Assembly (NCBI GenBank): GCA_944472135.2
Contig: OX235262.1
Location: forward strand, 66,340,887 to 66,404,886
Reading direction: 5' to 3'
Length of the DNA: 64,000 nt
Source: Trichobilharzia regenti
Taxonomy: Eukaryota > Platyhelminthes > Trematoda > Strigeidida > Schistosomatidae
The position numbers were made by a program, and so were the translations under genes. Shown piece by piece: positions 22,858 through 34,800 of this stretch. Numbering within the stretch: position 1 is the stretch's first letter; each line of letters starts with the position of its first letter. Under the pieces are notes generated by a model. It did no database searches and had not been told where the DNA came from. It saw only the letters and a program-made list of their open reading frames with translations.

Positions 22858-25800
22858 CCTTTAGTTCTTAGAGGAACATAGGGCTTCAGCTGCGCATCTC
22901 CATCGCCTTCGGTTTTCTGCCAACCTTTTCACCCAGCTCCAAGTCTGCCCACATGCTTTCATCTCCTCTTCAATTAACCTCCTCCAAGTCACCCTTGCAG
23001 TGACGACCAACTCGCCGCTTCCCTTTCGGGTTTCACTCGAGCTATAGCTTGTCTAGTGATGTCACTTCATGGTTTCCTAGGCGTATGATCAATCCATCTC
23101 CATTTCTTCCAACCTATTTGTTGCACAATCGGTTCCTGGTTGGTTCGCTCATTGCCAGAGATTCCTGTTGCTGATCTTTTCTGGCTGGCCATCTGATCTT
23201 GAGTATTGAGCAAAGACAACTGTTAATGAAGGTCTGTAGTTTGTTTGAGATGCTCTTTATGACGCGCCAAGTCTCTGATCCGTATAGTAGCACTAACTGA
23301 CTTCACATTGGAGTTGAAAATTCGGATCTTATTTTTGATGCTGAATACTGATGACCTCCACACAGACTTCAGATTAATGAAAGCTTGTCTTGCTTTTCCG
23401 ATTCTGGCTTTGATATCCTCGTCAGTTCCACCTGTAGTTGAAACGATGATATCCCAGGTAGGTGAAGGAGGTTGTTTCTTTCAGGTTCCTCCCATTTATC
23501 CTGGCTGATTATTGTCTGTTGTTGTTGCTGTTGGTGTTGGCCAGAATTCTTCATCACCTCTGTTTTATCTATGTTCACTTGAAGTCCTATCTTTGATGCT
23601 TCTTCTGCCAACTTGTTACTTTTCACTTGCATATCTTCCAGTTTGTGGGAAATCAGACATATATATATGTCATCGGCGAAGTCCAGATCCTCCAAGTCTT
23701 TTGTGTGAGTCCATTTTATGCCTGTTTCCTCATTGCCTATTGTCTGTCGCATTACCCAATCTACTGAAATCGGGAAAATCATTGGCGATAGTAGACAGCC
23801 TTGTATCACTCTCGTGTGAGTTTGTAAGGATTAGTTTTATTTTACGATGTGATTACGGATTGATATCAATTAGAGAACCATTGAAAACCAGCACTGGAGT
23901 ACTCGACAGCTGTTCTACCCTAGCTTTTGGGAATCATCGGCAGCAGGTACCTACTGAGGTTGGAACCCAGGACCTTCCGGTTACAAGGCAAGCTCGTATA
24001 TACCATTTAGCTACTAGGACCCGATTCAGCGGCCCATGAATTCTAACTTCTACCAATTCGTGATTTAGCGCGACCACCAACCAATATCATCGGTGGGGCA
24101 TCCATCCTCACATTTGATATTGGTTGGTGGTAGCGCCAAATCACGAATCAGAAGAAGTTAGAATTCATGGGCCACTAAATTGGGTCCCAGTGGCTAAATG
24201 GTATATGAGCTTACCTTGTAAACGGAAGGTCCTGGGCCCGAACCTCAGTGGGTGCGTCTTCTAGTACTCCCTGGCTTTTTAGTGGTTGTCTAATCGATGT
24301 CAGCTTATAGTGAAATCCTGTGAAATGAAAAAGCTGCTAAGTAACGCTTACAGTTTTCTTACCGCTTCTTGAATTATGTCTCTCTAAAATAATTCTTGTC
24401 TCTTTTGGATACAATTTCACTGGTAAAGAATTAACATATTGATACTGACGATTATTTTTCTGTTGGTGACCAGTATGACTGTATATTTGACATAGAAATG
24501 GCTTTTTTGATTCTTGTAATTTATAAACAGTATACGTTTGATCGTCAATGTCATAATCTTCGTCACCATCATCACCATCGTCATCTCCAACATCATAGAA
24601 ATCAGCAGAATTAGAGAAATTATCACTTCTGTTATACTGATCTGATAAAGGTTTAGTTAATCGTCTAAGATCATTCTGATTATTGTGTTGCTTTGGTGAA
24701 AGGTTATACGTTTGATTAAACTTTACTTTATGAGGCAGACATTGATCAGTTATTGCCGCTGTCGCTGCTATTGACGATGATGACGACAGAGTAGATGATG
24801 TTGAATATCTAGCAGAATTTGTATTTCTTATCCAATTAGAATCACACGATGCTGTTTTTGGAACAACTGGTGTTTTTATCAATTTTTTATTATTACTTTT
24901 GTAGATATTTTCATTTGAATTAGTCATACTACTACTGTTACTAATAATAGATGGTGAATTTGTTGAATATTTTTTATATAATAAAATATCTGAAGTTGAT
25001 GATGACCGTTTTACTGGATGTTTTACTTTTCTAACATTAAAATCACTTTCAGTACGGTATGGTTTTAAATTGCTGCATTGAATTCTTTTTTCTTTGGTTA
25101 GTTTAACAAGATTTCCACAGCTTGATCTAATACGCCGCTGCTGTTGCTGATGATGAGGCTGTCGATAAGATGGTTGTCTGACAGTGAACATTTTACCTGG
25201 TGGAGTTGGTGGTTTATCTAGTGAATATACCTCTTGACTTGATTGAGATTTTATTATCTCACTTTGACTTTCATTATCATAACTAGTTGGTGTAATTGAT
25301 TGTGTTTGAATGGAGCGTTTTTCAGGTCTGTTAGTATTTCGAAGATTGTTTTGTCTCTCTTGAGAATTTTTAGAATAACTTTCACTTTGACGAAATAATG
25401 ATGATGGTGAGGTGTCAATTCTATGATAATGATACCTGGATGAATGACGAGAGTCTTGGTTTATTGATGATGCGGGTGTACTGGTTTGTGTCCAGAAGAC
25501 TTGATTGGATTTCGGTGTATATTCTGTAGTCATTAAGTGTATTCCTCTGAAGAGAATAAGGAAAGGAAATGAAGCGAAACATAAGTGTACTAAATTTAGT
25601 AAATTTTTTGAATCCGAAACACGAAACTTAGGAAATGCATTTGCAGTTTTAGCTACACAATATGATATAGTTTATACTGGTTATGGGAAATAAGAGTAAC
25701 TGAGAGATAACAGGGTAAAAAAGATGACTTCAATGAGAAGTTATCGCTACCAGTGTCGCAGTTCAACTTTGCTGGTTGATAAATAACTCTTCTGTTTACC

Positions 25801-28800
25801 GGTTTACTCAGGTCACTTATGAATTTAAAAAATTTGTATGCAATCGAGAACTCCATTAACCTGCAATTATTAGTGTCCTCTGAGCTGGTTGGCTTGATTG
25901 CGGAGCTTTCATCATCCTTCTGGACAACATCTTCAGAGCAAGTTTCAGCATAGTCGTAGTCGATTAATACAGATGTAAATCGACTACCAGTCATGAAGAT
26001 CGTTACCGGGAGAGACAATTCTATCATTCATGGAGAATTAACATCAATTCGCTTTATGCCGTAACTTGTGCTGAAGATATTGTCCAGAATGACGACGAAA
26101 GCTCCTCAATTAAACTAACGAGCTCAGGGAACACTACTAATTGCTAATAATCCACCTGAGCTACAAATCTTCTCTATTAGTTCAAAACTCCATTAATCAT
26201 TTATAAACATTTGGTAATTTTTCTTATAGCGAAAATTTCCATTTGGAAGAAAGAAGGCTTGAGCAAAGAATATTCTTTTTTTAGATTACATATATATTTG
26301 GAGTAACTGTTGTTGAACACATTTTCAAGCGTTAGTTTGCAGGGATTTAATTGCTTCCAAGTTAGGTAACCACTGAAGACCATAGAGCGCTGGACAGCTG
26401 TCCTGTTTTTGTTTGACATTTTCCAGCAGTACGCCCCCATGATCCAACCGGATGTCCAACTTAGGGCCTCCAGATCGCGTGACAATCTTGTTGACCACTC
26501 AGCCACTGGGATGGAATTCAATGGCACATGATTTGTAACTTGAAATTCTAGGGATTGAAGATTAATTTCATCCTCACTGGTGACTGATTACAAGATAAAG
26601 CTGCCTGGATTTCTAATGAGAAGTCGCGACCAGTGGGGTCCATGAGTTCAGGTGTGATGACAAATAATTGCCAATGAGGTTGGTTGGAATTGGCATTGAA
26701 AATCGCAGACTGACAACATTTTTGTATTTTAAGCAATATCGAGTTGTTAATATCGAAAAGCACGTGAAAATGATGAATTACATAAATATGATATAAACCT
26801 GAATGTTAAATAAAGTTAACAAGAAAACTATTGCTGTAATTAAAGATGTTTAAAACAATAATAACTTGTCAGTGTCTTAGTGGAAAAGAGATATTATCAA
26901 AATTTTACAGACAAATAATGGTGACGAAAGTGCATCAGTGTTTCAGCGGTAGAAGGCTTGTCAACCACACACGTGGTCGTAGGTTCGATCCTCGGCCTAA
27001 GCCTCCTTAATCCTGTAGTAAGTCCTATAAACAGGGAAGGTTAGGCATGAGGCTAGCAACCCTACCCTGTGAAAATAAAATAAAACCACTGCCACCAAAA
27101 CTTCAAAGATCTAGCCTGAAGTCCTACCTTCCAGCGGGAACGTAAAGGAATAAAAAATGATGGCAAAGTTAAGAAAACCGTCTGTACGAATTTCTTTGAA
27201 ATACAAATATTCGTCTTCTTTAGATGAATACCAGTGGCTTCGGTCGTATGCAAAAGACGAACTCATAAGACAATATTAAGGTTATCTAGAAAAAGATAGA
27301 TCACTTTCACTGCTCTGTAAACATCGACTATCTACAAGATGAGCTAAAATGGAGCTAGGAATAGACCTTATTCGTCCATTGCTTAACCATGAAGGATGAT
27401 GTTATAAAAAAACCACCGATGAAAATGCCTAGTTTTGAGGCCGTTGTAACTATATTCACACAAGCGGTAAAACTGGTATATACACATAGAGGTGACAAAG
27501 TGAGGTAGTTTGGCTTTATTTCTCTAAAGCAAAATTTACCACCAAGGCAAGCTAGCATGTTGACAGTTTCGAGGAATCTCTTGTTCTTAATACTACAGTT
27601 GTATGAGGATAACGTATATATATATATATATATAACCTTATATTTAACTGTAGGACCTAATGAGGAGATTACCTCTTGCTGAATAAGTTTGTCATCCTGA
27701 TTTTCATTGTTGCATACCAACGAAAACGGAAACATAAAAGTAGCATTTTTCCACCATAGTAGAATATGACATTAGATTCTTCATGAAATACAGGAATATC
27801 ATTACATCAGCTAAGTGATGTTTAGTGAATAATTCATTGAAGGTAATTATTTGAAGCTAATCATGCAATTTTCTAACTTACTTTATCTAGTTTAGATGTA
27901 TCAACCTTCTACACCAATATTCCTATTAATGCAGCTCTGAAAGCAATAGAGAAAAGGCTGACATTCATCCTATGCGCATATAAAGCAGTAGGGTACTGGT
28001 CGCAAAAATTATGAGAGATGTTCAGTTACATTTGACATGTTAGGACACGCCAATAGTACATGTATGACACCTTCGTCATAGGTCACAAAGATGCTGACTT
28101 ATCATATAATATCACTGTGTCATCGATTATTGCCCGGTTTATTTTATCTTTATAAACCACTTCTGAGTAATTGTACCAGTTATGCCTTACACATCGTGTT
28201 ACTTTATAAAATAAATTAAATAATGAATATAATTATGATTGTACAACGTATGAACATGACTTAATCGATAAAGAAAATAATCTGCATTGAATTATATTTC
28301 ATCATCTTTACAACTCAGTTAGTATTTTCGGCCTTTATATGTGATTTTTGTAGTAATGAAATTTAAAGATAAAATATATAAACAAATAAATGGATTAAAA
28401 AAGGGATGATCCACCTTCTTATCAACAGCAGATATATTTATGGATAGGTGAGTATCTAAGACTAACAGAACGACTTTTGCTCCTCCCCTATAATAGGATG
28501 GAGGTACGCAGAAGGTAAAAATTTACTGTGTTGAAGTCTCAAACCATCAATAGTCTCTTCAAGTAGACAAACTTAATAATGAATAGAATTCAGATCCTTT
28601 TCGAGTTATAGGATGAAGAAGGTGAACTAAATATACTGGACTGTAAAATAAAACGAAATCTTGATGAAGTTGTAGGTTATAGAATCTATAAAAAACCTCA
28701 CATTCATTAGAGATTAGAATAATAGATCCTGCCAAGAAATTACACTACAGGGAAACAGGAAGGCATTGAACTATATTCAAAGAAAGTTAGAAACTCATGA

Positions 28801-31800
28801 GAATCCGTTCATAAGGTTATGAACAGTAAACTGTGCTCAGAATATCATCAAGCTAGTAATAATGTAACTATGTGTTATATCAGATAACCCTCACAAACCA
28901 ATAAAACGTTTGACTTAATTTTATATTCTTAGTTGATTTATTTTGTAAACCAGTGATAAGGTTGCGTCACTTTGCTAATACAACAGAGTGGATGGAAATT
29001 CGAATATAAAAGGAATCGTTAGTGAACCAAGAGGTGACACTAACGTACGAATATTTCAGACTTAGAAATCGTGAAGAGAATAGGTTGCCATAGCTGTTCA
29101 GTGTGGAATCAAGCTGTAATCAGAAATAATAATAAAATAGTAATAATAATGTGAATATATAAACCCACTTATCCTTGTGGAGCTAAGCATCATGATGAAC
29201 AGTTGACGTGGAAACTTACAACATACAGTAGATTAAAATCAGTCGAAAAGTCCACATATATATATGTATACTTATATTAATGCATAAACAACAGAAACCT
29301 CGTTAGCTCACGATTTCAAGCTACGAAACCTTTGAAACGTTGTGAATTATCTCTTTGCTCACCATGGTGTTAATATGGTTCACTAAACGAAGCCATCTAA
29401 CATTCAATATGTTTATTCATTATGAAGTGAAGATATGAATGTTTCTAACAAAAGTTTGCAATCTTTCGACAATGAATCGCTTTTTACCAATGTCCCACCT
29501 GAGAAAACGGTCTATTTTATATTGTGATAGATATATGATAACCATTTCAATATTGGAACACCAATAACGCATTTGAAAAAAAAACTGTTACTGAGGTGCA
29601 CTCATGATGTACAATAATTCATTTTTACTAACATTATCTACAAACAAAAGGTTGGTATCGCAATGCGATCTCCCTTTGATCCATGACTAGCAGACTTTTT
29701 CATGCCAACCATAGAGGATGCTTCATTAAACTCGACAACTGACATAAGGATAAAACTTGTGCACTGTGGTAGAGTATAATTCCGATATGGATAAAAATTT
29801 TAGTTTGATAAAATTCCACAGTGTTATGCAGTAATATTTACTAATGACATTTCGAGGACAATTTGTTGCTCATCATCTTATCAAGGAACTCACACAACTG
29901 TCTTGCTTCATTTATATACTTGAGTAAAGATTGGTTAGATACAAAAAATTTTTATCCATAATGGAATTCGACCATAGACAATTTACAACTGCATAAAAAG
30001 TAGGTATATGACATTTTCACCACTGGCGATAATAGTCATGACCTAAGTCAGCTGCTACAGGAATTTAACAACTGCTAGTCGATAATAAAATTCACCCTCG
30101 AAATAAAAGGTGAGGCCAACGTTTACTTTTCTGATGTAGAAGTGACGAGAAGACCCAACTGAACCTTGAGAAGTTCAGTCCATGAGAAACCCAATTGAAA
30201 CAGTCAACTGAGACGCCCCTACAATTGGGTGCGTGTGAAACGAAAACGAAATTTAATCACATCTCTCACCACTCACATTTAGTGCATCTGTAGTCCTGAC
30301 AACCTAGAAGCAGAACAAGATCTTCTGAAAGAAATCCTCATCCAAAATAGATACTCGCCGAGATTCATTGACAAGAATATCAAACCGGAAGTTCATAGAA
30401 ACGAAACACTACTTGTTCCAGAAAAAAAAACTGTACACCAACCTGCATTTCAAAGAAAAATTAACCTGCGATATCCTTAACAGAAGAATTCCATCACCTT
30501 TGAGAAGGATATTCTTCTGAGCAGAGCTAAGAGTAGTGTTCTCTAGTCATCTATTGGTCTGAAGATAACTTAAGAAATAGATCCCGCATTCTACCTTTTC
30601 TGTCTGCCTGTATCAGTTCACCTGTTGCTGAGGTGCTAGGTACGCTGGCAGTTCTTCATGTATCCTGTCTAAAAGGCTTCTAGAATACTATCCCGCATGT
30701 CTGTAGAAAGGCAGTAGTTGCTCTATAAAGATAGGGATAATACAATAACTTGTTAACACTGATCATTCCACCTCAACAAACGCCTCCTTCAAATTAATCT
30801 ACAAAGCAGAGAGTGACCTGTCCAAGGCAATATACTTTCATCTCCTTTTCATTGTTGAAGACCTAACCATTCAGTAATAAAGTCCAAAGTTATGCGTACA
30901 AAGAAAATTATTCAACCACTTCTATTATAATGATAAACAATCCTGTTCATTTGTTTGCTTGTCTTTTTAACTCCTTATAGCTGTTATATTTCTTTTAAAC
31001 TCCTATATAATACCATATTTTCCTTTGTTTCAGTGTGCTTCCTGACTAAAACCCATGAATTCAATTATTAATCTCATTACGTAACTTCAGTACATTGGCT
31101 AATATAAACAACTGCTCGTAACAACTCATGACTTTTGTTACTACCTTTTTCATGAAAAAAAACTGTATACAAGTGCTATTATACACCGAAAATAGCCTCT
31201 TCGCTGAACTACGTGTTTTGTTTTCATTGAGGTGAATCTTACTCCATTTTGTTGTGTCTCATTCTGACGGTTGAACGTATTATACATTCTTCAACAACTA
31301 GTGAAGATTATAAGTGTGAGCCATAAAAAGATAAAACACAAACAGTTTGTTAATACTGAAGAATCAATAATTGAAGTTTTTAATTGTTGGATGGTGGCTA
31401 GCAGTGGAATCCAGGATATGCATTTCGTCCTATTTGGGACTCGTCATCTGGATGTACCCGCATTTCTCAGAGGTGGCTCTCGTGGCCCAAGTGGTCTATT
31501 GGACTATACTTCGGCATTTTAAACTATGGGCACTGGGTTCGAGCCTCGGTGGGAACGTCATCACCAATTAAATACTGATTAAATGCCCAGACATAGTCGA
31601 AGCATTTGCACAAGAACCCGACATGTCAACCTGAGACCGAGCACTTCGGTCCAATCAATCGACGAGAAAATCTAAAATTCAATCAAAATAATTAAAGTTG
31701 TTAGGCGTCAGCTGACATAACCTGGAGATTTGACATACAAGTCTTCTTATCCCTTACTACAAAACGCTGTTGTAGATAGGTTGGGATAAGTTTACGAGAA

Positions 31801-34800
31801 GTTCAAATCATAAAATCATTGATCAATGAATAATTTTTTTATTTATCTACTTATTACTTTTCACTTGCAGTGTGTATATAAGGACTAATAACTCAGATGT
31901 ATTCAAGGGTTGCTTTGTAGGGATTTGATTGGTTACAGGATTTCATCATGAGCTGAAATTAGTTATAGAACCATTGGAAAACCTGAGACTACTGAACAGC
32001 TGTTTCCATCGTCCTAGTTTGGGACTCTTTATCAGTACGCATCCACCGGGACTCGAACCGAGGACCTTCTGGTTACAAGCTTCCTAGTTCTCCAATGGTT
32101 ATCTAACTAGTGTCAGCTAATGATGAAATCCTGAAACTCAGATGTATGCTGAATAAACCTTAGCTATGATTTCTCAATATATAACTACTTTTGACAAATA
32201 TTTGATGCTTTGCTTACAATTCTTTATGAATACCCATAAAGCTAAATGATGGAACTTCTCGCTTAAATTCTGTTTTGTTTTTTTCAAACTTGTTTTAGTT
32301 CTCATTATATCCTTCCTAAATATTTTGTAATTTTACTCTACTGACAAAATTGTTTAAATCCACTATAAAAAGATTGATATTATTGTGATAACCTTTTTAC
32401 ATAAACTGACAGTCAGTTATTTCAGTATGATAGCTAACTGCCTGTGTAGTGTAGAGAGAGATAATTCCCCTAAAAATTACTAGTCTATGGCTTTCACTGT
32501 TTTCTTTTTTGACTTGTTAAGCTGAAGGTAAGCGGTCAAACATCAGTGACATTTAGTATGTTATCCTGTGACATTCAGTCGTTCTTGCACTCGCATTTGG
32601 AGTACTGAACAATAAATTTGTACAGTTTTACTATCTGTTAAAAAGATGGACACATTGTATATAACTTTTGTTTTCATCGACATAGTTGTTAAAAATATAA
32701 CTTTCACGTTTGAATGAAAGTATATTGTTGCACTGTTCCTCGCCTTGTCTTCTTACTGGTTGTTATGGTCTACTTGCTCTGCTAATCCAGGTGTTGTATT
32801 CTTTGAAACTTAGAGGAATACCTCATCCTCATCCAAAGGACTCTTCATCAACCCGTGAGCAACTTCTGACAGTGAACACAACGCAGGGATGAAGTGTATC
32901 TGTAAATTATTTAATTCAATTTCCGATTTTCTTGTCGATTTGATTTGCTCGGTCTCAGGTTGACATGTCGGCTTCTTGTGCAGATGCTTCGACGATGTCT
33001 GCGCAAGCAATGAGAAGTTAATTGGTGGATGGTGACTAGCAGTGGAATCCAGGGTACGCACCCAGGCGTCGTCGAAGCATTTACACAAGAAGACGACATG
33101 TTGACCTGAGGCTAAGGACTTCGATCCAATCAATCGACGGGAGAATCCGAAATTGAATTAAATAATTGTTATGAAGCATTGCACAAGAGGTGTCCAAGTG
33201 GTCTAATGGACTACGCTTTGGCATTTGAAACTATGGGCACCGGGTTCAAGCCTCAGTGGAAACATCATCGGTCACTGCTGAGTCCGAGTACATTCAGATG
33301 ACGAGTCTCAAACAGGACGAAACGCGCATCCTGGATTAAATTGCTAGTCACCATCCGCCAGTGTATCTGTAATTTATGTTTATAATTTGTAGAAGTGGAC
33401 TATAAGTATATTTCCAAGTAATCATTACCCTTAGTAACTCATTTACTCGTATATCTATATAAACCGTCTCAATATTTTTGGGTTTTTATTTTGATATTCC
33501 ATCAACTTACTCAGCCCCAACACACTTTCCCTAGTCAAGGAGAGACCACCGCTTAAAATTTTCAATTTCTTATTTTGGACGATTAGCTTTTTCAAGTATT
33601 GTTTTTGTAGGGATTTTGTGTGATTGGCTGGAGGATTTCATCATGAACTGAGGGTACTGGACAGCTGTTTCGTCCTAGTTCGAGATTCTTCTTCGGAACG
33701 CTTCCACCTGGATTAGAACGCAGGACCTTCTGGTTACAAGGTGAGCTCGTAGACCATTAAGTCACTGGGACTCAATCCAATGGCTAGCCTATGAATTCCG
33801 ATTTCAGCCAATTCACGACATATCTAGACCACTTCGCAATGTCTTCTTCGACAAGTAACTGTCCTCACCCTCACCCTGAGGTTTCCTACTGTTAAAGGCC
33901 TCCCACTAGAACCCCAGGTAACTGCCTTAATAGTTTTTTTGTTTCTGTTTTGCTTCTAAACAATTATCCAGTCTAAGTAGAACAAATACATTGGGAGATG
34001 GAAGATATACACTTTCATTTGTACGTAAGCCCTTCTTGCATATCCGTCAGCACCCTTCATCTACTAAAATAGAAGTATTTCTGCATTTGTCTCAGTTGTT
34101 GTCAGTGAACAGGATTATTTACGCTAAATTATCTGTTGAGTTTGGCAAGTCGGTATTTCAGCAGTAAAACGATAGTCAACCACACATGTGGTCCGAGGTT
34201 TGATCCTCAGCCAGCGTACTCCTAAAAGTCCCTGTGACGTTAGTAAGGCCAGTGAAGAGAGAAGGTTGGGCGTGAGGTTAGCAACTCCATCCCACAAAAA
34301 GAAGAAACCCCGCTGCCGAAACTGTAAAGCTGTAACTTGAAACCCTATGTTTCATTCGGAACGTAAGAGAATAAAGACAATATTTTTTTCCAAAATCTAA
34401 CGAGTATGATCCATGTAATATAAATGAAAGTACAAAGATTATTATTTAGAAAAAACTTACTTTTTACACAGATTGATCAAATAATCTAAACCTGTTTTAG
34501 AAACTCCAGTCATTCTACAAACTAAAGACATAATTTCAGGTGTTAATTCCCCTGACATAAGTGTTGTTTGATCTGGTAAATCTTTATCTACACTCTGATG
34601 AGTGAATGATTCACAGCATAGATTTTCATCATTTTCAGTATTATGATAAACAGTTAAAAATACATATTGAAGTATATCATAGTAATATACCGATGGTGAA
34701 CGTGAACCCAGTGTTCCAGTATGTATATTTTTTTGATATGCTGTTTGAAGAAATGTTAACAAACGATATCCTTCTGATCCGTGTAGAGGAAAGATACATT

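Noticed and set aside
24417..24626. 69-residue minus frame
   Set aside because: It is a shadow in another frame of the Ser-rich TTLL4 exon and its acidic repeat.
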